Positions 18,916 to 27,804 of a stretch of DNA of 64,000 nt are shown piece by piece. Below the pieces are notes generated by a model that was not told the origin of the DNA, ran no database searches, and was given only the letters and a program-made list of their open reading frames with translations. The stretch's first letter is position 1. Each line of letters begins with the position of its first letter. The translations under genes were made by a program, and so were the position numbers. The stretch comes from an uncultured Sphingomonas sp. (GTDB lineage: Bacteria > Pseudomonadota > Alphaproteobacteria > Sphingomonadales > Sphingomonadaceae), in contig CAJYOI010000042.1 of NCBI GenBank assembly GCA_913776045.1, positions 1-64,000 on the forward strand. Reading direction: 5' to 3'.

Positions 18916-20677
18916 CGGCGTCGCGGTCGGTGCGCTCGCGCTGCTGATCGCAGCCGCGGCGACGGCGCAGGACCGGCCCGAATCGATCCTACCCCCCGGC
19001 TTCGGCGACCCTGCGCCGACGCCCGCGCCTAGCCCTGCGCCCTCGGCCAGGCCGGCCCCGGGCACACCGCTGCCGCCCGCAACGGTGCAGCCGCTGCCGC
19101 CGGGCTATGCCGCAACATCGCCCACGCCCAGCCCGACGCCGAGCGCGACCCCGGCGCCGATCGACCTGACGGCGTATGAGCTGCCCGATTTCGCGCGGCG
19201 GTCTCTGGCGCAGGTCGGCACGGTCGGTCCCGACACCGGCGGTCTGACGCCGCGCGCCTTTGCCCGAAGCGACGGGCAAATGGTCGAAAAGCTGATGCGC
19301 AGGCTGGATGCACCGGTGCCGTCACGCTGGCTGTCGATCGCGCTGCGCCGCGCGCTGGTATCCCGAGTCGATACGCCGGCCCGCGTGAACGGTGCCGACT
19401 TCGCCGCCGAACGCGCGTGGCTGCTGCTGCGCATGGGCGAGGCCGATGCGGCACGCGCCGTCGTGCATGCAGTCGATGTCGCCGACTATACGCCGAAGCT
19501 GTTCCAGGTCGCGATGCAGGCGATGCTCGCGACCGGCGATCCCGCCGGGCTGTGCCCGCTCGTCGAACCCGCGCTGACCGTCGCCAACGACACCGGCTGG
19601 TTGTTCGCGCGCGCGATGTGCGCAGCTTTTGCCGGCAAGGGGCCGCAGGCGAATGCGCTGTTGAAGGCCGCCAGTCGCCGGACCGGCCGCAGCATCGACG
19701 CTTTCCTCGCCGAAAAGGTCGTGGGGGCGGCGGCACAGGGTCGCGCGGTTACGATCGAATGGGATGCGGTCGATCGTCTGTCGGCGTGGCGGCTGGGTCT
19801 GGCCATCGCGACCGGCGTGACGGTGCCGGACGAACTGCTGGCTCAGGGCAAGCCGCAAGTCGCGCTGTGGCGCGCCACCGCGCCGATGATCGCGCCGGAC
19901 GTCCGCGCCAATCTGGCCGATCGCGCCGCGGCGCAGGGCGTCTTGTCTAACCTGGCGCTGGTCGATCTCTATTCGGAGGTCGAAGCGGGCGACACCGGCA
20001 ACGGCCCGGTTGCCAACGCGGCACGCGACCTGCGCGGTGCCTTCACCGAGCGTACCGTCGACGGGCGGCTGAAGCTGCTGCGTCAATTGTGGGGCGGAAA
20101 CGCCGATCGCTGGACGCGATACGGCCGACTGGTGCTGACCGCGCGTGCGGCGGCGCAGGTGCCGGCGTCGGCCGACCATGTCGACGACGCCCCGCTGCTG
20201 ATCGCGTCGATGCTGACCGCGGGGCTCGACCGGCCGGCGATCCGCTGGGACTCGGTCGCGAAGACCGGCGATGGCTGGGCGATGCTGGCACTGGCCGATC
20301 CGCGCGGACGCGACGTGACGGTCGATGCGATCGAGAGCTATCGTGGCAGCGACGCCAGCGACGGCCAGTTGAAGGCACGGATGCTGCTTGCTGGCTTGAC
20401 AGGGCTCGGGCGATTATCGGCAGAGGGCGCGCAAGGCTTGGCCAAGCCGTTCGACGTGAAGTTCGGGGCCGAAAACGCCTGGACTCGGGCGATCGACGCT
20501 GCGGCGGAGCGTGGGGACGCCGGCACCGTCATCCTGCTCTATGCGATCGGCATGCAGACCAGCGATTGGCGCGGGGTGCCGCCTGAGGTGCTCTACCACG
20601 GCACCGCGGCGCTGCGCCGGGTCGGTATGGGCGGCGAGGCACGAATGATCGCGGCCGAGGCGATCGCCCGGTTGTGA
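18899..20677 (+). CDS. Exported protein of unknown function, Pro-rich N-terminus, helical repeats
   Basis: A 592-residue protein I do not recognise. It starts at TTG 18899 (reads MKIFRDGVAVGALALL) with a signal peptide cleaved near ATAQ, then a Pro/Ala/Thr-rich linker at residues 30-85 typical of periplasmic tethers. The rest is Ala/Leu-rich and probably helical, with an evenly repeated pattern suggestive of TPR-like or alpha-solenoid folding. It overlaps the 44-residue membrane-protein gene upstream and xerD downstream (four bases), so the three genes form one operon. A periplasmic scaffold role is a guess. Confidence 0.75.
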   Translation: MKIFRDGVAVGALALLIAAAATAQDRPESILPPGFGDPAPTPAPSPAPSARPAPGTPLPPATVQPLPPGYAATSPTPSPTPSATPAPIDLTAYELPDFARRSLAQVGTVGPDTGGLTPRAFARSDGQMVEKLMRRLDAPVPSRWLSIALRRALVSRVDTPARVNGADFAAERAWLLLRMGEADAARAVVHAVDVADYTPKLFQVAMQAMLATGDPAGLCPLVEPALTVANDTGWLFARAMCAAFAGKGPQANALLKAASRRTGRSIDAFLAEKVVGAAAQGRAVTIEWDAVDRLSAWRLGLAIATGVTVPDELLAQGKPQVALWRATAPMIAPDVRANLADRAAAQGVLSNLALVDLYSEVEAGDTGNGPVANAARDLRGAFTERTVDGRLKLLRQLWGGNADRWTRYGRLVLTARAAAQVPASADHVDDAPLLIASMLTAGLDRPAIRWDSVAKTGDGWAMLALADPRGRDVTVDAIESYRGSDASDGQLKARMLLAGLTGLGRLSAEGAQGLAKPFDVKFGAENAWTRAIDAAAERGDAGTVILLYAIGMQTSDWRGVPPEVLYHGTAALRRVGMGGEARMIAAEAIARL

Positions 20678-21582
20678 GCGGTCCTCACGAGGATGCGGTC
20701 CTGATCGATCGCTTCCTCGAAATGATGATGGCGGAGGCGGGGGCGGCGAAGAACACCATCGTGGCCTATCGCACCGACCTGACACTGGCGTCGGAGGTTC
20801 TCGGCGGCCAATTATTGGCGGCGCAGGCTGACGACCTGACGGCGCTGGCCGAGAGTTGGGCGACACTGGCCGGCACCACGGTCGCGCGCAAGGCGGCGGC
20901 GCTGCGGCGCTTCTACGGTTTTCTGGTCGACGAAGGATTTCGCTCCGACGATCCGTCGCCCGCGCTGCCGCGGCCGGGGCGGGGGCGGCCGCTTCCAAAG
21001 ACATTGTCGGTGGCGGAGGTCGATGCGATCTTTGCGGTCATCGCCGAGCGGCAGGCGCGGGTGCCGGCCGATCCGCTCGACCTGCGGCTCTCGGCGCTGA
21101 TCGAGTTGCTCTACGGCTCGGGCCTGCGCGCGAGCGAACTCGTGTCGCTGCCGCGTGCGGCGGTGTCGACCGACCGGCCGTATCTGATCCTGAAGGGCAA
21201 GGGCGGGCGTGAACGGTTGGTGCCGATTTCCGATCGCGCCCGCGCGGCGGTCAGCGCGTGGCGGCTCAACGTGCCGAAGGACTCGGCCTGGCTGTTCCCG
21301 TCGGGCAAGTCGCACCTGTCGCGGATCCGCCTGTATCAGCTGGTGAAGGCGCTGGCGGCGATGGCCGGGATCGCGCCCGAGCGGGTCAGCCCGCACGTCC
21401 TGCGCCATGCCTTTGCCACGCACCTGTTGGCGGGCGGCGCGGACCTGCGTGCGCTGCAATCGATGCTGGGTCATGCCGACATCGCGACGACCGAAATCTA
21501 TACCCATGTCGACGCCAGCCGTCTGGTCGAACTGGTCAACACCCGCCATCCGCTCGTTGACGTAGGCAAACCGCGCGCTTAG
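20674..21582 (+). CDS. xerD: Site-specific tyrosine recombinase XerD
   Basis: Resolves chromosome dimers at dif together with XerC. The 302-residue protein has an N-terminal SAM-like core-binding domain ([20 protein letters not shown]) and a catalytic domain with the full set: Arg in [10 protein letters not shown], Lys in [12 protein letters not shown], His-x-x-Arg in [14 protein letters not shown], His in [15 protein letters not shown], whose Tyr is the nucleophile. GTG start, overlapping the upstream gene. Chromosomal neighbours argue for the housekeeping recombinase and not an integrase. Confidence 0.93.
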   Translation: MSGPHEDAVLIDRFLEMMMAEAGAAKNTIVAYRTDLTLASEVLGGQLLAAQADDLTALAESWATLAGTTVARKAAALRRFYGFLVDEGFRSDDPSPALPRPGRGRPLPKTLSVAEVDAIFAVIAERQARVPADPLDLRLSALIELLYGSGLRASELVSLPRAAVSTDRPYLILKGKGGRERLVPISDRARAAVSAWRLNVPKDSAWLFPSGKSHLSRIRLYQLVKALAAMAGIAPERVSPHVLRHAFATHLLAGGADLRALQSMLGHADIATTEIYTHVDASRLVELVNTRHPLVDVGKPRA

Positions 21583-21592
21583 CGCGTGCAAC

Positions 21593-22540
21593 ATGGCAAG
21601 CTTCCTCGACTTCGAGAAACCGATCGCCGAGCTGCAGGGGCGGATCGACGAACTGCGCGAGACCGCGTCCTCGCCCGAACTGGACATCGATGCGGAGGTG
21701 TCGCGGCTGCAAGCCAAGTCCGACAAGATGCTGCGCGACACCTATGCGCGGCTGACCCCGTGGCAGAAGACGCAGGTCGCCCGGCACCCCGAACGCCCGC
21801 ACCTGAAGGATTACATCGCGGGCCTCATCGACGATTTCATGCCGCTGGGCGGCGACCGCGCGTTCGCTGACGATCAGGCGATCATCGGCGGCCTGGGCAC
21901 TTTCCGCGGGCGCAAGGTCATGGTCATCGGCCATGAAAAGGGCGACGATACCGCCAGCCGGCTTCGTCACAATTTCGGCATGGGCAAGCCCGAGGGCTAT
22001 CGCAAGGCGATCCGCCTGATGAAGCTCGCCGACCGGTTCGGCCTGCCGGTGCTGACTTTGGTCGACACGTCGGGCGCATTCCCTGGGGTGCAGGCCGAGG
22101 AGCGCGGTCAGGCGGAGGCCATTGCGCGCTCGACCGAGGCGTGCCTGGAAATCGGCGTCCCGCTGATCGCCGCGATCGTCGGCGAAGGCGGCTCGGGCGG
22201 CGCGGTGGCGCTGGCGACCGGCAACGTCGTGCTGATGTTCGAGCACGCCGTCTATTCGGTGATTTCGCCTGAGGGCTGCGCGTCAATCCTGTGGCGCACC
22301 GCGGACAAGGCCCCCGAGGCGGCCGAAGCGATGAAGGTGACCGCGCAGCACCTGAAGGATCTGGGCGTGATCGACGGCATCGTGCCCGAACCGCTGGGCG
22401 GTGCGCATCGCGATCCGGCGGCAGCGATCGCCGCACTGGGTACGGCGCTGGAGACGGCGCTGACGGACTTCGACGGCCGCGAACCCAGTGCCGTGCGCGC
22501 AGCGCGTCGTCAGAAGTTCTTGGCAATCGGGCGAGTTTAA
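21593..22540 (+). CDS. accA: Acetyl-CoA carboxylase carboxyltransferase subunit alpha
   Basis: With AccD, transfers carboxylate from biotin to acetyl-CoA, making malonyl-CoA for fatty-acid synthesis. The 315-residue protein begins [18 protein letters not shown], then has [34 protein letters not shown], a [19 protein letters not shown] loop and an oxyanion-hole [12 protein letters not shown] motif, as in all AccA proteins. Length is standard. It follows xerD by ten bases and ends at a bidirectional terminator. Confidence 0.97.
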   Translation: MASFLDFEKPIAELQGRIDELRETASSPELDIDAEVSRLQAKSDKMLRDTYARLTPWQKTQVARHPERPHLKDYIAGLIDDFMPLGGDRAFADDQAIIGGLGTFRGRKVMVIGHEKGDDTASRLRHNFGMGKPEGYRKAIRLMKLADRFGLPVLTLVDTSGAFPGVQAEERGQAEAIARSTEACLEIGVPLIAAIVGEGGSGGAVALATGNVVLMFEHAVYSVISPEGCASILWRTADKAPEAAEAMKVTAQHLKDLGVIDGIVPEPLGGAHRDPAAAIAALGTALETALTDFDGREPSAVRAARRQKFLAIGRV

Positions 22541-22571
22541 TCCTTCCGATCTCTTTCCCAACATGACAGAC

Positions 22572-22608
22572 AAAAAGGGCGGCGAACCGGGATGGTTAGC
22601 CGCCCTTT
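22572..22608. terminator. Bidirectional terminator between accA and the Flp pilin gene
   Basis: A perfect GGGCGGC/GCCGCCC stem is flanked by five A on the left and TTT on the right, so it can end transcription from accA (plus) and from the pilin gene (minus). Confidence 0.85.
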
Positions 22609-22630
22609 CTGCTATTCGGTCTGAAGCGAC

Positions 22631-22795
22631 TTACTGCTTCATGTTCGACGAAACGTTCTCGAACGTCTTCTTCAGGTTGTTGCCCAGGCCCTGCATCGCG
22701 GCGATCGCGGCAACGGCGATCAGAGCGGCGATCAGGCCGTACTCGATGGCGGTCGCGCCCTTCGAGTTCTTCAGGAAATTGCGAATCTTCTGCAT
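22631..22795 (-). CDS. Flp family type IVb pilin
   Basis: A 54-residue prepilin, too short for most length cut-offs. It starts MQKIRNFLKNSKGATAIEYG: the basic leader ends at Gly13, the prepilin peptidase site, followed by ATAIEYGLIAALIAVAAIAA, with Glu5 of the mature protein in place. The hydrophobic helix would pack in the fibre core. No tad/cpa assembly genes lie nearby, so export depends on a system elsewhere. A second pilin gene follows upstream at 22909. Confidence 0.9.
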   Translation of the reverse strand: MQKIRNFLKNSKGATAIEYGLIAALIAVAAIAAMQGLGNNLKKTFENVSSNMKQ

Positions 22796-22908
22796 GTCGA
22801 TCTCCACTGTTCGAAACTTCAGTCACCCGGCTGGACGGGTCTTCCCCCCGAACAGCAACACCGGTTCTACGGCCCCGACAGTTTAGAAAGGTTTAAAGCC
22901 GCAACCGC

Positions 22909-23112
22909 TCAATACCCCGTTGCGGTGGAAATTCGGTTGTACAGCCCGTTCCACGTCGAGGTGGTCTGCGAACCCAGGCTGCTGACCCCACCGATGAGCG
23001 CAATGACGATCAGCGCGATAATCAGGCCATATTCGACGGCGGTTGCGGCCTTGCGGTCTCGCGCCAGTCCGGCAAGGACGCGCTGGGCACGGCGGGTCGA
23101 AAAGGACATCAT
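22909..23112 (-). CDS. Flp family type IVb pilin (second copy)
   Basis: A pilin paralogue of about 67 residues. After a longer basic leader (RRAQRVLAGLARDRK) comes ATAVEYGLIIALIVIALIGG, with the conserved Glu and Tyr of Flp pilins; the residue before the cleavage site is Ala instead of Gly. ATG 23112 or 23109 is preferred to an ATG 11 codons upstream, because the leader then has normal length. Sequence after the helix differs from the first pilin, suggesting a minor pilin or pseudopilin. Confidence 0.82.
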   Translation of the reverse strand: MMSFSTRRAQRVLAGLARDRKAATAVEYGLIIALIVIALIGGVSSLGSQTTSTWNGLYNRISTATGY

Positions 23113-23165
23113 GCCCGCAACAATAGGGTGGAGACGGTTAATCAAATGCTATCTGGGCCGAACCG

Positions 23166-23567
23166 GTGACGGCGCTTCTTCATGTGGTGGCGGTGGCGAT
23201 GGTCGATCCCGACGGCCGCGTGCTGGTTCAGCAACGCCCGGCGGGAAAGCCTATGGCTGGACTGTGGGAGTTCCCCGGCGGCAAGATCGATCCCGGCGAG
23301 ACACCCGAAGCGGCGCTTATCCGCGAACTGCATGAGGAATTGGGGATCGAGGTCGCGCAGGCGTGCCTGGCCCCGGCCGCCTTCGCCAGCGAACCGCTGG
23401 GCGATCGCCATCTGCTGTTGCTGCTCTACGCCTGCCGCAAATGGGACGGCATTCCCGAAGCGCGCCATGCAACGGCGCTGCGCTGGGTCTATCCCGCGCA
23501 ACTCCATGCGCTCGACATGCCGCCCGCCGATCGACCGCTAATCGGGCTGCTCGAGGCCCTTTTGTAA
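23166..23567 (+). CDS. Nudix hydrolase, MutT-like 8-oxo-dGTP diphosphatase
   Basis: Hydrolyses nucleoside triphosphates, probably cleansing 8-oxo-dGTP from the pool. The 133-residue protein has a complete Nudix box: GGKIDPGETPEAALIRELHEELGI at residues 39-62, within the read WEFPGGK context typical of MutT. GTG start 23166. It runs divergently from the second pilin gene and its 3' end overlaps the convergent methyltransferase gene by 30 bases. Substrate is inferred from family only. Confidence 0.9.
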   Translation: MTALLHVVAVAMVDPDGRVLVQQRPAGKPMAGLWEFPGGKIDPGETPEAALIRELHEELGIEVAQACLAPAAFASEPLGDRHLLLLLYACRKWDGIPEARHATALRWVYPAQLHALDMPPADRPLIGLLEALL

Positions 23568-24374
23568 CGCCGCGGTCAGGCTGGCGGTCGCGCTGCCGCG
23601 CTTGGCCGGCTGCGGCTGGCCGGGGGCGGGGGCCCAACCGGTCAGAAAGACGATGTCGAACCGCTCGCCGACGCGCCCATCGGAATCGGCGCGCGCGGCA
23701 AAGGCATCGGCCAACCGCGCTAGCGTATCGCGGCGCAACGGCCGGCGATCGACCAGCAAATTGCTCGCCGCCATGCCGCGCAGATCGCCGATCAGGCCGA
23801 ACAGGCTGCCGTAGCGCACGGTCACCGTCTCGACATCGGCGACCGGCAGCGCGAAGCCGGCGCGGACCAGCAGGTCGCCGGCCGACCGCACGTCGATCAT
23901 CGGATGTGCACGCGCCGTTCCCGGATCGGCATCGCGCAAGGCGGCGCGCAGCGTCGACAGGCTATTGCCGCCGAGGAAGGCGCCGAGGAACACGCCATCC
24001 GGCCGCAGCGCCCGACGAGCCAGCGACAGCGCGCCGGGCACGTCGTTCACGGTATCGAGCACACCCGCCGAGACGACAAGGTCGAAGCTTGCGGCCAGCA
24101 CGTCGAAGCGGTCCTCGTCGGCCTGCAGCCCCGCTTCGGCAAATCGCGTGCCCGCATCGATCCGCGTGATGCGCGCGCCCGGCCGCGTAAATGCTCCGTC
24201 CGCCGCGCCCAGGTCCAGAACGTCGCCGAATTCCCGCTTCACCGTTCCCAGCCGGTCGGCAATCCCCTCCAGCATCATCTCGCGCAGGAAGGCATGGTCG
24301 GCCCAGCCGGCGGCGGCGCGGTCGCGGCGCAGTCGGCGCGCGGCGCGGTCGAAGATTTCGGACGTCGTGTTCAC
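23538..24374 (-). CDS. SAM-dependent methyltransferase (BioC/NDUFAF5-like)
   Basis: A 278-residue class I methyltransferase. The start is GTG 24374 (reads NTTSEIFDRAARRLRRDRAA), since the IFDR..RR.RDRAA opening is characteristic of the alphaproteobacterial BioC/NDUFAF5-like group. The SAM-binding motif DVLDLGAADGAF follows near residue 50, then FDLVVSAGVLDTVNDVPGAL. The human relative hydroxylates a complex I arginine, and the bacterial substrate is uncertain. Divergent from comF with 43 bases between, a conserved arrangement in these bacteria. Confidence 0.87.
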   Translation of the reverse strand: MNTTSEIFDRAARRLRRDRAAAGWADHAFLREMMLEGIADRLGTVKREFGDVLDLGAADGAFTRPGARITRIDAGTRFAEAGLQADEDRFDVLAASFDLVVSAGVLDTVNDVPGALSLARRALRPDGVFLGAFLGGNSLSTLRAALRDADPGTARAHPMIDVRSAGDLLVRAGFALPVADVETVTVRYGSLFGLIGDLRGMAASNLLVDRRPLRRDTLARLADAFAARADSDGRVGERFDIVFLTGWAPAPGQPQPAKRGSATASLTAALQKGLEQPD

Positions 24375-24417
24375 AGCCGCGGCTTGTGCGCCGCGCTGAC
24401 GCCCGCGACAAGGGGGC

Positions 24418-25143
24418 GTGCGCGCCGTCCTCTCCACGCTCGTCTCGCTCGCGCTGCCGCCGCGCTGTCCGGCCTGCGCGGCGGTCGTGGCGGTGGATCA
24501 TCGGTTCTGCGCGGCGTGCTGGTCGGACCTGACCTTTCTCGGGCCGCCATGGTGCGCCGGCTGCGCACGACCGTTCGAGCTTGATCGCGGGGCAGTGGCG
24601 CTGTGCGGACCATGCCTCGCCGATCCGCCGAAGCACGATGGTGCGCGCGCCGCGGTCGCCTATGGCCCGGTTGCGAAAGCGCTGGCGCTGCGGCTGAAGT
24701 ACGGCCGGCGCACCGCCTTTGCCGAAACCGCCGCGCGCCTGATGCACCGGGTAATGCCGGAAGGTGCCGACCTGCTCGTCTCGGTCCCGCTGCATCGCTG
24801 GCGGCTGTGGGGGCGAGGCTACAACCAGGCGGCGCTGATCGCCGATGGCCTGGAGCGGCTGTCGGGGACGCCGGTACGACACGACCTGCTGCGCCGGGTG
24901 AAGGCGACGCCGTCGTTGCGCGGGCTCGGCCGACGCGCACGGGCGAAGGCCGTCCGCGGCGCGTTCGCCATCAACCCGACCGGCCGGAGGGCGCTGCTGG
25001 GTAAGTCCGTGGTCCTGGTCGACGACGTCTTCACCAGCGGGGCGACCGCCAGCGCGTGCGCTGCCGTGCTGAAGCGGGCCGGTGCAGCGCGGGTCGTGAT
25101 CCTGTGCTGGGCGCGCGTGATCGAGGAGGGCAACGATCTGTAG
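24418..25143 (+). CDS. comF: ComF family protein (phosphoribosyltransferase-like)
   Basis: A 241-residue protein related to ComF/GntX. The N-terminus carries a zinc-ribbon with repeated cysteine pairs (CPAC, CAAC, CAGC, CGPC), and the C-terminus the PRPP-binding motif VVLVDDVFTSGATAS near residue 200. ComF proteins link to DNA uptake, GntX to sugar use; the true reaction is unknown. GTG start. Followed by grxC after 39 bases, probably one transcript through DUF1178. Confidence 0.88.
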   Translation: MRAVLSTLVSLALPPRCPACAAVVAVDHRFCAACWSDLTFLGPPWCAGCARPFELDRGAVALCGPCLADPPKHDGARAAVAYGPVAKALALRLKYGRRTAFAETAARLMHRVMPEGADLLVSVPLHRWRLWGRGYNQAALIADGLERLSGTPVRHDLLRRVKATPSLRGLGRRARAKAVRGAFAINPTGRRALLGKSVVLVDDVFTSGATASACAAVLKRAGAARVVILCWARVIEEGNDL

Positions 25144-25182
25144 GAATTGACATTCCGCTGCGGCAACCACACTTCGCACCGC

Positions 25183-25440
25183 ATGGCACGGGTCGAGATC
25201 TACACCAAGGCGTTCTGCCCCTATTGCACCCGCGCGATGCGCCTGCTGGATAGCAAGGGCGTCGTGCCGGAGGAATACGACATCACGATGGGCGGGGCGA
25301 AGCGCGCCGAAATGATCGATCGCGCGAACGGTCGCACGACCGTGCCGCAGGTGTTCATCGACGGCCGCCACATCGGCGGATCGGACGATCTTGCCGCGTT
25401 GGAGCGTGAAGGGAAGCTCGACCCGCTGCTGGAGGCATGA
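25183..25440 (+). CDS. grxC: Glutaredoxin 3
   Basis: A glutathione-dependent thiol-disulfide oxidoreductase of 85 residues. It begins MARVEIYTKAFCPYCTRAM with the dithiol active site CPYC at residues 12-15, then the cis-proline TVPQVFIDGRHIGG that binds glutathione. ATG 25183 is chosen, matching the family N-terminus. The stop overlaps the start of the nitrilase-like gene as ATGA. Confidence 0.95.
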   Translation: MARVEIYTKAFCPYCTRAMRLLDSKGVVPEEYDITMGGAKRAEMIDRANGRTTVPQVFIDGRHIGGSDDLAALEREGKLDPLLEA

Positions 25441-26261
25441 GGGCCGCTGTCCTCCAGATGACGAGCGGGATCGATCCCCGCGCCAATGCCGCCATCCTGA
25501 CCGATGCCGTCGCCCGGGCGAAGGGAGACGGCGCCGCGATGCTCTTCACACCCGAAATGTCGAACATCCTCGACCGCGATCGGATGCGGGCGGCGCAGTC
25601 GATCGTCGCCGAAGACGAGGATTTGGTTCTGGCCGACGTACGCAACGCCGCGGCGAAGGCGGGGCTTTGGGTGCATCTCGGCTCGCTGGCGGTGCGGGCT
25701 GGCGATGGACGCTATGCTAACCGCGGGTTCGTAATCGATGCGGGCGGCGCGATCCGGGCACGCTACGACAAGCTGCATCTGTTCGACGTCGATCTGCCGA
25801 CCGGGGAAAGCTGGCGCGAGTCTGCCAGCTATGCGCCGGGCGACCGCGCGGTGGTGGTCGACACGCCGCTCGGCCGGCTGGGTCTGTCGATCTGCTACGA
25901 CCTGCGCTTCCCCGACCTGTTCCGCGCGCTGAGCGATGCCGGCGCGACGATCTTCGCCGTTCCGGCGGCCTTCACCGTACCGACCGGCGCGGCGCACTGG
26001 CACATATTGATGCGCGCGCGGGCGATCGAGGCCGGGGGCTATGTGATCGCCGCGGCGCAGGCGGGCACGCATTCCGACGGCCGCGTCACCTATGGCCATT
26101 CGCTCGCGGTCGATCCGTGGGGCGAAGTGCTGTGCGACTTGGGCCCGGAACCCACGCTGGGCTTCGCCGAGATCGATCCGGCGCGCGTGGCGGACGTCCG
26201 CGCCCGAATTCCCGCACTCAGGCATCGTCGTCCGATTCCCCCGGTTGAGGTGATCGCGTGA
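25437..26261 (+). CDS. Carbon-nitrogen hydrolase family protein (nitrilase superfamily)
   Basis: A 274-residue cytosolic amidase-like enzyme. The catalytic triad is visible: Glu in MLFTPEMSNI, Lys in RYDKLHLFDVD, Cys in GLSICYDLRFPDLFR. This pattern is that of the Nit1/Nit2-like deaminated-glutathione amidase group, and the position directly after grxC fits a role in glutathione metabolism, but that assignment is inference. Overlaps grxC upstream and DUF1178 downstream by four bases each. Confidence 0.9.
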   Translation: MRAAVLQMTSGIDPRANAAILTDAVARAKGDGAAMLFTPEMSNILDRDRMRAAQSIVAEDEDLVLADVRNAAAKAGLWVHLGSLAVRAGDGRYANRGFVIDAGGAIRARYDKLHLFDVDLPTGESWRESASYAPGDRAVVVDTPLGRLGLSICYDLRFPDLFRALSDAGATIFAVPAAFTVPTGAAHWHILMRARAIEAGGYVIAAAQAGTHSDGRVTYGHSLAVDPWGEVLCDLGPEPTLGFAEIDPARVADVRARIPALRHRRPIPPVEVIA

Positions 26262-26686
26262 TCCTGTTCGACCTGAAATGCGGCGGCGGCCATGTGTTCG
26301 AGGCGTGGTTCAAATCGAGCGCCAGTTACGAAGACCAGCGCATCGGCGGGCTGATCGCCTGTCCGGTGTGCGGCGACAGCGAGGTCGGCAAGGCGCTGAT
26401 GGCGCCCAACGTCGCCGTCAAGAGCAACCGCAGCGCGACGCCGAGCCCGGCCGCGCTGAAGGCGGCGCTCGCTGTCATCGCGAGCGCGCAGGCGGAGGCG
26501 ATTAAGGAGTCGACCTGGGTCGGCACCGCCTTCGCCGACACGGCACGGGCGATGCATACGGGCGACAAGCCCGTCGCAGCGATCCATGGACAGGCGACGC
26601 GGGAAGAGGCGAAGGCTTTGGTAGAGGACGGCGTGCCGGTCGCGCCGCTGCTGGTGCCGGTAGTGCCGCCCGAGGCGCTGAACTGA
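26258..26686 (+). CDS. DUF1178 family protein
   Basis: A 142-residue protein of unknown function with the DUF1178 opening MILFDLKCGGGHVFEAWF, then IACPVCGDSEVGKALMAPNV. Single cysteines at CGGGH and a CPVC pair suggest a zinc ribbon. It ends PVAPLLVPVVPP as family members do. GTG start overlapping the hydrolase gene; the pairing with a nitrilase-like hydrolase is conserved in alphaproteobacteria. Confidence 0.9.
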   Translation: MILFDLKCGGGHVFEAWFKSSASYEDQRIGGLIACPVCGDSEVGKALMAPNVAVKSNRSATPSPAALKAALAVIASAQAEAIKESTWVGTAFADTARAMHTGDKPVAAIHGQATREEAKALVEDGVPVAPLLVPVVPPEALN

Positions 26687-26748
26687 GGGGGCAACGCGCG
26701 CTTGCGTGAGGCTCTTGCTAAGACCGAAGAGTTACAAACGAACAGCGC

Positions 26749-26842
26749 CGCGGGCGAAGCCCGCGTCGTCGGTCGGCGCTTTGGCGCCGCCGGCCGTACC
26801 ACCGCTGAGGCCTCGCGGCTGCGCCGCACCGGAGCGGTGGTA
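26749..26842. repeat. Cluster of hairpins after the comF operon
   Basis: Three hairpins in tandem: GCGGGC-GAA-GCCCGC, GGCGC-TTT-GGCGCC, and TACCACCGCT with its complement AGCGGTGGTA 26 bases on. They lie between convergent units (DUF1178 and tRNA-Arg). No T-tract, so termination is possible but not shown. Confidence 0.55.
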
Positions 26843-26843
26843 G

Positions 26844-26920
26844 TGGTGCCCTCGGCGGGATTCGAACCCACGACCTGCGGTTTAGGAAACCGTCGCTCTA
26901 TCCTGCTGAGCTACGAAGGC
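26844..26920 (-). tRNA. tRNA-Arg (anticodon CCT)
   Basis: A 77-base cloverleaf: acceptor GCCTTCG, D arm GCTC/GAGC, anticodon loop TTCCTAA giving CCT, T arm GGTTCGAATCC and encoded CCA. It reads the rare AGG codon. Confidence 0.96.
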
Positions 26921-26954
26921 ATGGCCCGCCTGTTACGCAGCGGGGCGCCAAATG

Positions 26955-26988
26955 AAAAGGGGCGCCGACACCTGTGTGCCGACACCCC
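26955..26988 (-). terminator. Terminator of the sapC-family gene
   Basis: On the minus strand GGGGTGTC pairs with GGCGCCCC through two G-U pairs, followed by TTTTC, 22 bases after the gene's stop. A direct repeat of GGTGTCGGC lies within the loop. Confidence 0.6.
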
Positions 26989-27009
26989 CGTTCAAATCGG
27001 TCGAATCGA

Positions 27010-27804
27010 TCAGCCGTTTGCCGGCATCTCGATCGCGCTCGGCTGCTGCGGCGCGCGGCCCGATGCCATCTGCTTGGCGAACACGTCGCGCATCAGTGCG
27101 AGCGAGAACAGGTGCGCGTAGACCAGCGGCAGCATGCCCGACTGCGCCATCTTGCGCAGCTGATCGCCGCGCAGCTCGCTCAGCTTCTTTTCGTCGACCA
27201 TCTGAAAGCCACGGTAGACGAACGGCTGCGCCGCGCCTTCCGGCTGGATCGAGACTTCGCCGTCAATCAGCAGGTCATATTCCTTCAGCTCGCGAACGAA
27301 CTGCGCGGTCTTCTGACCGGCCTGCTCGAACTGCTCGGCAAAGGCGAGGATCGCCTTGGTCAGCTCGGTCGGCTGGCCGTTTTCAAACAACTTTTCACCG
27401 TCTTCGAACGCACCGATGGTCTCCGACGACGGGTCGAAGCACAGGCTGAGTTCGTTCGCGTCCGGGGTCAGGCGAGCGAGCAGATACGGATAGCGGCGGA
27501 TGTAGGCGGGGACATAGATGTCCTCGTTCGTCAGCTTGCCTTCGGCATCGATGAAGACGTTGACGCCTTCGTTCAGGCCCATCAGCGCCAGCGGCACGGG
27601 GTCGTCACCGACCGCGAACACGACCGGCATGTGACGCGACACCAGCGGGAATTCCTCGACCGTAACCGGCACGGCATGCTGGTTGGCGAGGAACGGGGCG
27701 GCCTGTGCCGGCTTCACGCGCCAATCGGCGTGCGTCTCGCTCGAAAGCGGAACCAGGTCGTTGTAGAACAGCGGAAGGGCTGCGGCTTCAGGCGCAGAGG
27801 CCAT
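27010..27804 (-). CDS. SapC family protein
   Basis: A 264-residue protein of the SapC family (PF07277), named from Campylobacter fetus, where sapC lies with the type I exporter of the surface-layer protein. Features include PLFYNDLVPLSSETH at the N-terminus, VPVTVEEFPLVSRHMPVVF, and a late FQMVDEKKLSEL segment. No signal peptide is visible; it should be cytosolic. ATG 27804 is preferred over TTG 27810 because GGAG lies eight bases before it. It faces the first secretion operon across a 336-base region, so the association seen in C. fetus recurs here. Its biochemical role is unknown. Confidence 0.85.
   Translation of the reverse strand: MASAPEAAALPLFYNDLVPLSSETHADWRVKPAQAAPFLANQHAVPVTVEEFPLVSRHMPVVFAVGDDPVPLALMGLNEGVNVFIDAEGKLTNEDIYVPAYIRRYPYLLARLTPDANELSLCFDPSSETIGAFEDGEKLFENGQPTELTKAILAFAEQFEQAGQKTAQFVRELKEYDLLIDGEVSIQPEGAAQPFVYRGFQMVDEKKLSELRGDQLRKMAQSGMLPLVYAHLFSLALMRDVFAKQMASGRAPQQPSAIEMPANG

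Noticed and set aside
22596-22826. Minus-strand frame overlapping the first Flp pilin
   Set aside because: Out-of-frame shadow; the pilin frame has the conserved prepilin signature.
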